Shown in pieces: positions 26,592 to 34,863 of a stretch of 64,000 nt of DNA. A program made the position numbers and the translations under genes. The notes under the pieces are model-generated. The model was not told the DNA's origin and made no database searches. It worked only from the letters and a program-made list of their open reading frames with translations. The number at the start of each line of letters is the position of its first letter. The stretch's first letter is position 1. This stretch comes from Vibrio sp. STUT-A11 (lineage in GTDB: Bacteria > Pseudomonadota > Gammaproteobacteria > Enterobacterales > Vibrionaceae), in contig NZ_AP026763.1 of the NCBI RefSeq assembly GCF_026000435.1, positions 806,001 to 870,000 on the forward strand. Direction: 5' to 3'.

Positions 26592-26897
26592 ACGTTTTAA
26601 AGGTTCTCCCAAATACCTGAGTATGTGGCAGGAGGTCGCGTACCTCACAACGTCACCACTATACTTTACGGCCATCCTGTTATTAGTATGCCCAAATAAC
26701 CTCGAGAAACTCGCGTTATTATGCTCCTTGAAATCATTTGGGTATATGCTAGCAATAAGACCAAGAATAAACGAATTGGTTTCGTAAATTGTGTATATCT
26801 GAGTGATTTCAGGATCTGGTTAAATCATGTCAGAAGTGCTAGCACCAACTTGAAAAGCCGTTACAATACAACCCTATCATAAGTGCAGAGCAATACA
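26592..26897. other. Intergenic region between divergent bepA and the TusA-like gene
   Basis: 306 bases without a gene. It holds the 60-base inverted repeat at 26687-26746 and the two divergent promoters. Frames in this stretch have no ribosome site. Confidence 0.5.
26687..26746. repeat. REP-like 60-base palindrome upstream of bepA
   Basis: Arms TATGCCCAAAT (26687-26697) and ATTTGGGTATA (26736-26746) pair at 10 of 11 positions around a 38-base centre. Hairpins with the TATACCCAAAT arm recur in intergenic DNA of Harveyi-clade vibrios, as far as I recall; in this window I see one clear copy. Confidence 0.55.
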
Positions 26898-27143
26898 ATG
26901 GAATCCATGCTACTTGATTTGCGTAAGCAACGCTGCCCCTTGGCACTGTTACTTGCAAAGCGTCACACTGTTGAGGCATTTAAAGGAGAAAATCCGCAAT
27001 ATCAAAATCTTGTCATTCAAGTTACGGATAACAGCTCTAAACAAGATATTGTGAAATACCTAAATGCTCAAGGGTACGTGGTTGATTGCCAACCAACATC
27101 AGATCACTACACATTGACTGTTTTCAATAAGGAATCCGCTTAG
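26898..27143 (+). CDS. TusA/SirA-family sulfurtransferase-like protein
   Basis: A small cytosolic protein of 81 residues from ATG 26898 (GTG 26883 and ATG 26907 are alternatives; none has a strong ribosome site). LRKQRCPLALLLAKR resembles the conserved Cys-Pro motif of TusA, in which the cysteine carries sulfur as a persulfide. It differs from TusA in length and in the residues before the motif, so it is a paralogue and not TusA itself. Its stop is followed directly by the perM ATG, which implies translational coupling. Confidence 0.75.
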   Translation: MESMLLDLRKQRCPLALLLAKRHTVEAFKGENPQYQNLVIQVTDNSSKQDIVKYLNAQGYVVDCQPTSDHYTLTVFNKESA

Positions 27144-28217
27144 ATGTTCGAAATGGTAAGTCGTTGGTATCAACGTCGATTCTCAGATCCACATGCAGTG
27201 AGCCTGGTAGCGATTTTGCTGTTTGGTTTTATCACTATTTACTTCTTCGGTCATCTCATTGCCCCACTATTGGTGGCGATTGTACTCGCTTACCTGCTGG
27301 AGTGGCCGGTAGTGCAAATGTGCCGTATGGGGGTGCCGCGCACGCTCGCAGTAATCATTGTATTGCTGATCTTCATTAGTTTGATGTTGATTGCTTTGTT
27401 TGGTTTAGTACCAACCATTTGGACTCAGGTTGGTAACTTAATCAACGATATCCCCAATATGTACAATGGCTTACAGAAGTTTATTGTTACGTTGCCAGAG
27501 CGCCATCCGGAGCTCGCGAACCTGGAGATTGTGGAAACTATCGTAACCAATGCGAAAAACCAAGCTTTAGGTCTTGGGGAAAGCGTGGTTAAAGGCTCTT
27601 TGGCATCTTTAGTCAGTCTCGCAACATTAGCGGTGTATTTAATTCTGGTTCCTTTGCTGATCTTCTTTTTGCTGAAAGACAAAGAAGTGATGCTCGGTAT
27701 GGCCAGTGGTATTTTGCCTAAAAACCGCAAGTTAGCAAACAAAGTCTGGCACGAGATGAACGAACAAATCTCAAACTATATTCGCGGTAAAGTGCTGGAA
27801 ATTTTGATTGTTGGCGGGGTTAGCTACGTTACTTTTGCGATTCTGGATTTACGTTATTCCGCATTGTTAGCCGTCGCAGTCGGATTGTCCGTTCTTATCC
27901 CATATATCGGCGCAGCAGCAGTTACTGTTCCTGTGGCGATCGTAGGGCTGTTCCAGTGGGGGCTTACACCGCCGTTCTATTGGCTACTGCTCGCGTACGG
28001 GATTATTCAGGCATTGGACGGGAACGTGTTGGTGCCAGTGCTGTTTTCTGAAGCAGTAAACCTCCATCCAGTCGCCATCATTATTGCTGTGTTGGTATTT
28101 GGCGGGTTATGGGGATTTTGGGGTGTGTTCTTCGCTATCCCATTGGCTACGTTAGTCAAAGCCGTTTGGAATGCGCTACCGAGTACAGAAGAGACTGAAC
28201 CTGCGGAGCAGGAATAA
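27144..28217 (+). CDS. perM: AI-2E family transporter (PerM-like permease)
   Basis: A 357-residue inner-membrane protein with about eight segments, of the AI-2E/PerM (TqsA-like) family. Visible parts are two early hairpin segments (LVAILLFGFITIYFFG, LLVAIVLAYLLEWPV), a soluble middle (about 100-145) and the conserved ILKDKE-like and GLSVLIPYIGAAAVTVPVAIVG core. The substrate is not established: some relatives export autoinducer-2, others act as Na+/H+ antiporters. It is co-translated with the TusA-like gene; the E. coli perM lies near bepA too. Confidence 0.88.
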   Translation: MFEMVSRWYQRRFSDPHAVSLVAILLFGFITIYFFGHLIAPLLVAIVLAYLLEWPVVQMCRMGVPRTLAVIIVLLIFISLMLIALFGLVPTIWTQVGNLINDIPNMYNGLQKFIVTLPERHPELANLEIVETIVTNAKNQALGLGESVVKGSLASLVSLATLAVYLILVPLLIFFLLKDKEVMLGMASGILPKNRKLANKVWHEMNEQISNYIRGKVLEILIVGGVSYVTFAILDLRYSALLAVAVGLSVLIPYIGAAAVTVPVAIVGLFQWGLTPPFYWLLLAYGIIQALDGNVLVPVLFSEAVNLHPVAIIIAVLVFGGLWGFWGVFFAIPLATLVKAVWNALPSTEETEPAEQE

Positions 28218-28263
28218 CTACACTAATCTGAGTGAATCAATTCTCACTGCCTGAGAAAAAAAG

Positions 28264-28287
28264 AAAGCCCAGCATGTACTGGGCTTT
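28264..28287 (+). terminator. Terminator after perM
   Basis: Perfect 9-bp inverted repeat AAAGCCCAG/CTGGGCTTT with loop CATGTA, followed by GTTGT. On the minus strand, after bcp, the same hairpin is followed by CTTTTTTT, which is a better terminator in that direction. Confidence 0.85.
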
Positions 28288-28320
28288 GTTGTATTTAGGT
28301 GCTCGGCTCAATCCGACGGT

Positions 28321-28791
28321 TTACGCGTTTTCGTTGAGATAATTTAAAACCACTTCATGGTGGTCTTTGGTTTTAAACTTATTGAACACGTGCTCAATCA
28401 CGCCTTCTTCGTTGATAAGAAAGCTAATGCGATGTAGACCATCGTAGATCTTACCCATGAATTTCTTTTCACCCCAAACACCAAACTGGTCTGCGACCGC
28501 GTGGTCTTCGTCAGACAGTAGTGTGAAGTTAAGCTCATCGCGCTCGATAAACTTGCCCAGACGTTTTACCGGGTCGATACTTACGCCAAGCACAACCACA
28601 TTGTGTGTGTCGAGTTCTGCTTTAATGTCACGCAGGCCTTTTGCTTGCGTTGTACAGCCCGGAGTCATCGCTTTCGGGTAAAAGTAGAAAAGTACTTTCT
28701 TGCCTTTAAAATCACCAAGTGTCACTGTGTTGCCGTCTTGGTCGAGCAAAGAGAAGGCTGGCGCTGGCGAGCCTGCTGTCAGCGTATTCAT
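28321..28791 (-). CDS. bcp: Thiol peroxidase Bcp (peroxiredoxin), single-cysteine form
   Basis: A 156-residue cytosolic peroxiredoxin of the BCP/PrxQ group that reduces hydroperoxides. The peroxidatic cysteine is Cys46 in MTPGCTTQAKGLRD. The E. coli enzyme has its resolving cysteine five residues later (MTPGCTVQACGLRD); here that place is Lys51 and no other cysteine exists in the protein. It should therefore work by a 1-Cys mechanism, with an external thiol resolving the sulfenate. gcvR lies 16 bases upstream on the same strand, as in E. coli. Confidence 0.95.
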   Translation of the reverse strand: MNTLTAGSPAPAFSLLDQDGNTVTLGDFKGKKVLFYFYPKAMTPGCTTQAKGLRDIKAELDTHNVVVLGVSIDPVKRLGKFIERDELNFTLLSDEDHAVADQFGVWGEKKFMGKIYDGLHRISFLINEEGVIEHVFNKFKTKDHHEVVLNYLNENA

Positions 28792-28807
28792 TATGATTTC
28801 CTTTACT

Positions 28808-29350
28808 TTATAGTGTGTTTTTAATGAAATTCAGAGAACCTTGTACGTTGAGCGACTGACAAAGTTCATCGAAATCTTCTTGTAATTGCATCAGGTTGCA
28901 ATCGGCACTCACCGATGCAGTAATGGCAATGTGGAATTGATCGACATCGGCCTGAATCTTTGATTTGCTGATGGTTCGTGCGCTTAGCGAGTCGAGTCCA
29001 ATCTGTTGGTCAGCAAAGAATTGAGTGAATTTCTCGGTGAGCCCCGGGCGGTCTTCTGACTCGATAAACACTTCCATGGTGTAACTGTTGTCGATTAACT
29101 CATGAGCGGCGGTACGCTTCATTATTGTGATCAGATCGTGTTCTTGCCCCAGTAAAGGCATCTGTGTTTCGACACGAGTGATATTACTGGTGCTACCTGT
29201 CAGCAGCATAATTAGGGTAAATTCATTGCCAAAAATAGCGATTCGGCTATCGACAATGTTACAGCCAGCTTGCGTAACGAGCTTTACGACTTGGTTACAG
29301 ATACCTGGACGATCCGTTCCAACTGCTGTAAGTACCAGATGTTGCTTCAT
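28808..29350 (-). CDS. gcvR: Glycine cleavage system transcriptional repressor
   Basis: GcvR binds GcvA and keeps the gcv operon off when glycine is low. The 180-residue protein has two ACT domains (about 1-80 and 90-170): LTAVGTDRPGICNQVVKLV and EVFIESEDRPGLTEKFTQFFADQ both carry the ACT glycine. It has no DNA-binding domain of its own. It stands in the conserved bcp-gcvR / dapA-bamC order and is divergent from dapA. Confidence 0.93.
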   Translation of the reverse strand: MKQHLVLTAVGTDRPGICNQVVKLVTQAGCNIVDSRIAIFGNEFTLIMLLTGSTSNITRVETQMPLLGQEHDLITIMKRTAAHELIDNSYTMEVFIESEDRPGLTEKFTQFFADQQIGLDSLSARTISKSKIQADVDQFHIAITASVSADCNLMQLQEDFDELCQSLNVQGSLNFIKNTL

Positions 29351-29734
29351 AAATGAGCTTCTTGTCCTTTCTTCAATAGAAAGATGTTAGCACAGATACA
29401 CCAGAGAAAGATCGAGTCAGTCCGCTTTTGTTTACAACATGGTTTTTTTATTCACTCACGTCTGACTTGATTAAGTTCTCTAGAGAGTATATTTCTGAGC
29501 TTAGTAAAAATGAGGTCTTGGTTTGGCTCACGTCTTGTTCTTCAAAATTGAATCAGTTAACGAACACAACTATCGAATTTAGTAGGAACCAGACCAAAGT
29601 GAGCATTTAAGTTGCGAGATCTCTAACATCTGATAATTATTCACTCATTTGTACTTTGTAAGCGAGTTTACGCTCTTGTGTTTTTCAATCGCATTAAAGT
29701 ACCATGCAGAAAGAACTAAATAAGGGAGATAAAC
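29351..29734. other. Intergenic region between divergent gcvR and dapA
   Basis: 384 bases, AT-rich, with the two divergent promoters. A 60-codon TTG-start frame (29428-29610) has no ribosome site or recognisable product. I see no hairpin with T tract, riboswitch or repeat. Confidence 0.5.
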
Positions 29735-30619
29735 ATGTTTTCAGGAAGTATCGTAGCGCTGATTACGCCATTCAAAGCGGATGGTGAAGTAGACTTTGAC
29801 AGTTTACAGAAGCTAGTGGAATACCATATCGAATCTGGTTCGGATGGTATTGTGGCGGTAGGCACAACCGGAGAGTCGGCGACACTGACGATTGAAGAGC
29901 ATGTAAAGGTCGTAAATAAGGCGGTAGAGTTTGCTGACGGTCGCATCCCGGTGATCGCGGGCACGGGGGCAAATGCTACCCACGAAGCCGTGACATTTAG
30001 CAAATTGCTAGCGGATTCTGGCATTGCTGGTTTCCTAAGTGTTACGCCGTACTACAACAAACCAACACAAGAAGGTTTGTACCTGCACTATAAAGCCATC
30101 GCAGAAGCGAGTGATGTGCCACTCATTCTTTACAATGTACCGGGTCGTACAGCTGTTGATATGCAGCCAGAGACAGTGGCACGCTTGTCAAAGCTTGATA
30201 ATATAGTCGGTATCAAAGATGCGACTGGCGATTTGGATAGAGTTGCAATTCATCGTGAACTTTGTGGCGAAGATTTTATCTTACTAAGTGGTGATGATGC
30301 GACGGGTTTAGATTTCGTTAAGCTTGGTGGCAATGGGGTTATCTCGGTAACCAACAACATCGCAGCGAAAGATATGGCAGACATGTTCCATTTGGCAAGT
30401 GAAGGTAAGTACGAAGAAGCAGAAGCGATAAACGAGCGCTTAATGACTCTGCATAAGAATCTGTTCGTTGAAGCAAGCCCGATCCCAGTAAAATGGGCAG
30501 CAGAAAAGCTGGGTTTGATCGACGATGGTAGCTTGCGTCTTCCTCTAACCACGCTTTCTGAAAAAATGCAGCCGATCGTGGAACAGGCGTTAACCGACGC
30601 CCGTATTTATAAAGATTGA
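29735..30619 (+). CDS. dapA: 4-hydroxy-tetrahydrodipicolinate synthase
   Basis: DapA condenses pyruvate with aspartate semialdehyde, the entry to the diaminopimelate/lysine branch, and supplies peptidoglycan and lysine. It is a TIM-barrel class I aldolase of 294 residues. The Schiff-base lysine is Lys161 (VGIKDATGD), Tyr133 is in LYNVPGRTA, and the GTTGES substrate loop is at 53-58. AAGGGAG lies before the ATG. bamC follows 56 bp later, as in E. coli, forming a two-gene unit; dapE of the same pathway is at 32693-33829. Confidence 0.98.
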   Translation: MFSGSIVALITPFKADGEVDFDSLQKLVEYHIESGSDGIVAVGTTGESATLTIEEHVKVVNKAVEFADGRIPVIAGTGANATHEAVTFSKLLADSGIAGFLSVTPYYNKPTQEGLYLHYKAIAEASDVPLILYNVPGRTAVDMQPETVARLSKLDNIVGIKDATGDLDRVAIHRELCGEDFILLSGDDATGLDFVKLGGNGVISVTNNIAAKDMADMFHLASEGKYEEAEAINERLMTLHKNLFVEASPIPVKWAAEKLGLIDDGSLRLPLTTLSEKMQPIVEQALTDARIYKD

Positions 30620-30675
30620 GTTACTAGGATTGACGTTCTGGGGGCCTATGCGCCCTCAGTGTTTTAGGAGTATAA

Positions 30676-31695
30676 ATGAAGCTTTCAAGTCAGTTAGTGT
30701 TAAGTTCATTAGCTGTATTCGTATTGACTGCCTGTACAGGTGGTGCTACCCAGCGTCGTCAGGCAAAGGACGATTTCGAGTATTTAAACACCCCTACGTT
30801 GGGTGAATGGAATACGCCGCAAGGTGTTCAACCGCAACTCTACCCGAACTACGAAATCCCTCAGGGTACGTATGCTGGTGGTGTGGGTAAAAACGTTGAT
30901 ATTCGTCCACCACAACAAGTGCTCGAACTGATTCCTGGTGCTCGCTTGGATCGCAGTCAAGATGGTGAAGTGACGCTGTGGTTACTCCGTAAAGACGAGT
31001 TAGACAAGGTTTGGCAAACGGTACAAGGCATGGTTGAAGCCAGAAGAATTCCGGTTGAGAGCCAAACCGATTCGCGTATTGAAACGGGTTGGGTAACTTG
31101 GGATTCTGCTGATGAAGACATGGAGATTGGCAGCCGATACGAGATACTGCGTACACAGGCTGGTAGTCGTTATGGATTCAAAGTCAGTCTTATTGATTGG
31201 CGTGAAGGTGGTCAAATTAAAGAAGTCACTCCGACTAACCGTGAACGTTACAATGTGTTCATGACTAACCTGGTAACCGCTCGCTACGATCAACTAGTTC
31301 GTGAAGATGCGCAGCGTAAAGCTCAGGAGCTGGTAAAACAGATCCCTGTTACGATGGGCACAGACCGAAGTGGTCTTCCTGTCATCATCGCTCGTGCTCA
31401 ATATGACGTATTGTGGCCGCGTCTGCCAGTTATTCTGCCGAAGATGGGTTTCACTATTGAAGATCGTACTCAATCTCAGGGTACAGTAGAAGCGAAATAC
31501 GCATCACCGGATGATGAATTCTGGAATGAGATTGGCGTTAAACCCGTTGATTTGGATGCGGGTAAATACACCTTCCTATTTGGCGACTTGGGTAACCGAA
31601 CATCAATCAATATTACCGACTCTTCAGGTAAGCCGGTTGAAGAAGCATTCCTTAAATCACTGGCGCCAGTTTTGGCCGCAGTGGTGAAGCAGTAA
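30676..31695 (+). CDS. bamC: Outer membrane protein assembly factor BamC (lipoprotein)
   Basis: BamC is a lipoprotein of the BAM complex that inserts beta-barrel proteins into the outer membrane. The signal peptide ends in the lipobox LTAC, lipid on Cys20. The unstructured N-terminal region (residues about 25-95: YLNTPTLGEWNTP, EIPQGTYAGGVGKNVDIRPP) binds BamD; two helix-grip domains follow at about 100-215 and 225-335. Length 339 (E. coli 344). GGAG stands 6 bases before the ATG. Confidence 0.95.
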   Translation: MKLSSQLVLSSLAVFVLTACTGGATQRRQAKDDFEYLNTPTLGEWNTPQGVQPQLYPNYEIPQGTYAGGVGKNVDIRPPQQVLELIPGARLDRSQDGEVTLWLLRKDELDKVWQTVQGMVEARRIPVESQTDSRIETGWVTWDSADEDMEIGSRYEILRTQAGSRYGFKVSLIDWREGGQIKEVTPTNRERYNVFMTNLVTARYDQLVREDAQRKAQELVKQIPVTMGTDRSGLPVIIARAQYDVLWPRLPVILPKMGFTIEDRTQSQGTVEAKYASPDDEFWNEIGVKPVDLDAGKYTFLFGDLGNRTSINITDSSGKPVEEAFLKSLAPVLAAVVKQ

Positions 31696-31720
31696 TTGAA
31701 AAGCACTGGCTATTATTAGA

Positions 31721-31746
31721 AAAAAGGGACCGTTTGGTCCCTTTTT
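31721..31746. terminator. Bidirectional terminator between bamC and the DUF2897 gene
   Basis: Perfect 11-bp inverted repeat AAAAAGGGACC/GGTCCCTTTTT with loop GTTT, between convergent genes. Confidence 0.95.
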
Positions 31747-31758
31747 AGTTGGTATTCA

Positions 31759-31962
31759 TTAACGAGAAGGATCGTCTTTTTTGTCTTTTTCCCCGTAGCG
31801 TTCCTGATCGAGCTCGTTCAATTTATCTAAATCGTTCTTACGACTTTTATCCATTTGATCAAACTTCATTTTGGCGGTGTATTTCAATGCGGCAATATTA
31901 CCGATGATGACACTTAACACGACAATGATGATAACCCATGGGTTAGTGAGCAGTTCTATCAT
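31759..31962 (-). CDS. DUF2897 family protein, small membrane protein
   Basis: A 67-residue protein with one N-terminal membrane helix (WVIIIVVLSVIIGNIAAL, residues about 9-26) and a highly charged Lys/Asp-rich tail ending RYGEKDKKDDPSR. It matches the DUF2897 pattern in Vibrio; function is unknown. The start overlaps the end of the M15 peptidase gene by 4 bases, so it is translated with it. Confidence 0.75.
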   Translation of the reverse strand: MIELLTNPWVIIIVVLSVIIGNIAALKYTAKMKFDQMDKSRKNDLDKLNELDQERYGEKDKKDDPSR

Positions 31963-32660
31963 AGCGCCTCCGGCGGTGGCGTAATGTTACGAATAAACGT
32001 AGACACAATCTTATCTAAATTATTTAGTATTGAATCTATTCCCGCAATATTATGCTGCTGATTTTGTTTCATCAGTTCACTTCTCAGCAGCTCGGGCGTT
32101 ACCTGTGAGCAACATTCCTGACCAACAGCTTTATGACTAATATGCCACGGTTCCATCGCAACGCCACCAAGATCTTCTTTATAAGGGAAGAAAAAACCAA
32201 ATTTATCGAGATGTGCTTTCAACCACAGATAGAACTCATGTTGGTGGCCGTCTAGATACTCCCAAGGCTCCAGTTGCAGAGCGGTACCTTCAGGTAACAA
32301 GTTACGCGCATAGACATCAAAATCACATCCCCAGTGGTGACGACTACCCCCGGGTAGAGCAGACCAGCGCAGAATTGCCATTAACTTCTCTTCATCACTC
32401 AAAGCAGACTTATTCAGTGGCTTCGAGTCTGAATCAAGAATGGGCAACTCACCAGAAAACTTTCCGTTCCAGATTGAGCGCTGACGCGAAAAATCTCTAA
32501 AGCCGCTGGCAATCTCCATTTTAAAACCAGCATCCGTTGCAGCCTCAATCATTCTGAGCAGGTCATGAGCCACTTCTGGATGAAGCAAAAAGGCTTTCTG
32601 ACCAATCATGGTTGATTGAAGATGAGAATCGGTGGTTCCTGTTAGTTGCGATGGTGTCAT
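31959..32660 (-). CDS. M15-family D-alanyl-D-alanine carboxypeptidase
   Basis: A 233-residue zinc peptidase of the VanY/DacB type. The zinc ligands are visible: His and Asp in SRHHWGCDFDVYA, and Glu/His in MEPWHISHKA. No signal peptide is evident, which is odd for an enzyme acting on peptidoglycan stems; it may work on imported muropeptides in the cytosol. The gene stands 32 bases downstream of dapE and overlaps DUF2897, so dapE, M15 and DUF2897 form an operon with the ArsC-like gene first. Confidence 0.85.
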   Translation of the reverse strand: MTPSQLTGTTDSHLQSTMIGQKAFLLHPEVAHDLLRMIEAATDAGFKMEIASGFRDFSRQRSIWNGKFSGELPILDSDSKPLNKSALSDEEKLMAILRWSALPGGSRHHWGCDFDVYARNLLPEGTALQLEPWEYLDGHQHEFYLWLKAHLDKFGFFFPYKEDLGGVAMEPWHISHKAVGQECCSQVTPELLRSELMKQNQQHNIAGIDSILNNLDKIVSTFIRNITPPPEAL

Positions 32661-32692
32661 GTTGTTCTCGTTAACTGGCTGTTAGCGGCCGA

Positions 32693-33829
32693 TTACTTCG
32701 CCAATAAATGCTTAAGCGTATTTTGGTACATGTCCGTTAACTTTTCTAAGTCGTCAACTTTCACGCACTCATTCACTTTGTGAATGGTGGCGTTTACTGG
32801 TCCAAGCTCCACTACCTGGCCACCCATACGAGCGATAAAACGACCATCCGAAGTACCGCCTGTTGTCAGCAGTGCTGGTTTAGTATGGTTTACTTCGTCA
32901 ACGGCAGCTACAACGGCATCCAGTAATGCGCCAGTATCGGTTAGGAACGGGTCACCGTTGAAAGTCCAGTCTAGCTCGTAGTTCAGGTCGTACTTATTCA
33001 GTGTCTCAGTGATACGTTCAACAATGATCTCATTGCTGAGCTCGGTGCTGAAACGCAGGTTAAACTGAACGTTGAATTCACCCGGAATGACGTTTGAAGC
33101 ACCAGTACCAGCCGACACGTTCGGAATCTGGAAGCTGGTTGGCGGGAAGTAGTCGTTGCCTTTATCCCATTCCGTTGTCGCTAATTCGTGAATCGCTAAC
33201 AGAGAAGAGTGAACAGGGTTATTGGCGAGATGTGGATACGCCACGTGTCCCTGAGTACCTTTAACCGTAAGATCACCTGTGATTGAACCACGGCGACCAT
33301 TTTTTACGACATCACCAACGATCTCGGTACTTGAAGGCTCACCAACGATACACATATCTATGTTTTCACCACGTTCCATCAGCGCTTCTACCACGCGAAC
33401 GGTACCATTGATGAAAGGCCCTTCTTCATCTGAAGTAATCAAAAAGCCGATAGAGCCTTTGTGGTCCGGGTTTTCTTCGATAAAGCGTTCAACAGCGACA
33501 ATCATTGCTGCCAGAGAGCCTTTCATATCCGCCGCACCGCGACCATGCAGGTAGCCATCGATTATTGTTGGCTCAAATGGATGAGTATCCCATTGTTCAA
33601 GCTTGCCCGCAGGTACTACGTCAGTGTGGCCAGCAAAGGCAAATAGCGGTGCTTCGGTACCACGGCGAGCCCAAAAGTTGGTTGTATCTTCAAACACCAT
33701 GACTTCGATTTCAAAACCAAGCGCTTTTAGTCGCTCGATCATTAAGTCCTGGCAGCCCGCGTCTTCAGGCGTTACGGATTGTCTGCTGATTAGGTCTTTC
33801 GCAAGAGCCAGTACTGGACTGTCTGTCAT
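32693..33829 (-). CDS. dapE: Succinyl-diaminopimelate desuccinylase
   Basis: DapE removes succinate from N-succinyl-L,L-DAP, a late step of the lysine/DAP pathway. It is a di-zinc M20 peptidase-fold enzyme of 378 residues. Metal and catalytic residues appear in FAGHTDVVPAG (His), GRGAADMKGS (bridging Asp), TSDEEGPFINGT (catalytic Glu) and the VELGPVNATIHKVNE segment near the C-terminus. The ArsC-like gene stands 18 bases upstream. The same order arsC-like/dapE occurs in E. coli (yffB-dapE). Confidence 0.97.
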   Translation of the reverse strand: MTDSPVLALAKDLISRQSVTPEDAGCQDLMIERLKALGFEIEVMVFEDTTNFWARRGTEAPLFAFAGHTDVVPAGKLEQWDTHPFEPTIIDGYLHGRGAADMKGSLAAMIVAVERFIEENPDHKGSIGFLITSDEEGPFINGTVRVVEALMERGENIDMCIVGEPSSTEIVGDVVKNGRRGSITGDLTVKGTQGHVAYPHLANNPVHSSLLAIHELATTEWDKGNDYFPPTSFQIPNVSAGTGASNVIPGEFNVQFNLRFSTELSNEIIVERITETLNKYDLNYELDWTFNGDPFLTDTGALLDAVVAAVDEVNHTKPALLTTGGTSDGRFIARMGGQVVELGPVNATIHKVNECVKVDDLEKLTDMYQNTLKHLLAK

Positions 33830-33847
33830 CCTTGAGTGTTCCTTAAT

Positions 33848-34198
33848 TTATGAGTTAAAAATCGTTGTGTATTGATCAGCTTTAAAACCAATATGGAGTT
33901 GATCATCTACTTTTAAAATTGGGCGCTTAATCATCGCTGGGTTTTCCACTAGCAGTTTGATAGCATTTTCTTCATTCAGAGAATCTTTCTGTTCCTGAGT
34001 CAACTGGCGGAAAGTGGTACCACGTTTGTTGAGCACGATTTCCCAGCCTAGCGCATCACAAAATTCTGTCACCAATGCTTCATCTACGCCTTGTTTGCGG
34101 TAGTCATGAAATTCATACGCGATATCTTCTGCTTCTAACCATTTCTTGGCTTTTTTAATTGTGTCGCAGTTTGGGATACCAAACATGGTAATCGTCAT
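33848..34198 (-). CDS. ArsC-family reductase (YffB/Spx-like)
   Basis: A 116-residue thioredoxin-fold protein from ATG 34198, which has AAGGAA 6 bases upstream; an in-frame ATG 12 codons earlier is less likely. FGIPNCDTIKKAKKWLE holds a single cysteine, and KRPIL corresponds to the arginine segment of ArsC. E. coli YffB, next to dapE, is reported to be glutathione-dependent, but its substrate is unknown. It is first in the dapE operon. It is the second ArsC-fold protein in this window, after 24773-25123. Confidence 0.85.
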   Translation of the reverse strand: MTITMFGIPNCDTIKKAKKWLEAEDIAYEFHDYRKQGVDEALVTEFCDALGWEIVLNKRGTTFRQLTQEQKDSLNEENAIKLLVENPAMIKRPILKVDDQLHIGFKADQYTTIFNS

Positions 34199-34526
34199 AA
34201 TGTTTCCTTTTCTCTTTACTTTGTTCTTATGCACTGAGACCGTGATTCTCAGGTGCTCAAGCTATTTTGAGCTATTTATCGCATCCTACCAAGAAGCAAA
34301 CAAACTGACAAAATGCGATAGAGAATAATTTATGTCTTCTAACCAAACCAAATTGCCGAGTTGTAAACGTTGGTAACTTACAGAATGAGTCAAATTGGGA
34401 ATTAACTTGTAGGAATTTGAGTAAAAAGACACCAAAAAAGGGTGGATAAGTCGAGTTATTGATCAAACGCAACATCTCGCTGTGCAAAAACGAAATAATG
34501 ATTCAGCACAAGTTTAGGAGGTGTCA
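34199..34526. other. Intergenic region between the YffB-like gene and the small HTH gene
   Basis: 328 bases without a gene, AT-rich. It must hold divergent promoters. I see no hairpin with a T tract or repeat; short reverse frames here (e.g. 34272-34487) have no ribosome site. Confidence 0.45.
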
Positions 34527-34814
34527 ATGGAGTTGAGTCCTGTTTTTGCAAGGCGGTTATATTTGGCCTTGTTGGTCGAAAGCCTGGAAAGGCCAAATGT
34601 ACCAAAATTAATCGAACAAACGGGGTGGCCTCGACGTACAATTCAAGATGTACTAAAGGCATTACCGGGTATCGGCATCGAGCTTATATTTGTTCAAGAT
34701 GGTCGACGTCATAATGATGGCTATTACCAACTTTCGGATTGGGGACCTTTTGATAGTCAATGGGTTCTGGAGCGAGAGCGAGATATCGCTAGTAGCCTTG
34801 GATTTCGTGCATAA
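34527..34814 (+). CDS. Small winged helix-turn-helix protein
   Basis: A 95-residue protein. Residues about 8-55 (RRLYLALLVESLERPNVPKL, then IEQTGWPRRTIQDVLKALPG) form a helix-turn-helix of the winged type, followed by a short strand region GIELIFVQDGRRHNDGYYQL, likely the wing. It is probably a transcription factor, target unknown. ATG 34527 has a full AGGAGG 5 bases upstream, so strong translation is expected; an in-frame GTG at 34521 is excluded by that spacing. Confidence 0.7.
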   Translation: MELSPVFARRLYLALLVESLERPNVPKLIEQTGWPRRTIQDVLKALPGIGIELIFVQDGRRHNDGYYQLSDWGPFDSQWVLERERDIASSLGFRA

Positions 34815-34837
34815 GCCAGCAATCGCTGGCTTTTTTT
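34814..34837 (+). terminator. Terminator overlapping the stop of the HTH gene
   Basis: Stem AGCCAGC/GCTGGCT with loop AATC, followed by T6; the left arm begins inside the TAA stop codon. Confidence 0.88.
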
Positions 34838-34863
34838 ATCTATCGCTGAATAGACAGAACGAA

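Noticed and set aside
29428..29610. 60-codon ORF in the gcvR-dapA gap
   Set aside because: TTG start with no ribosome site, amino acid content like random AT-rich DNA, no family resemblance.
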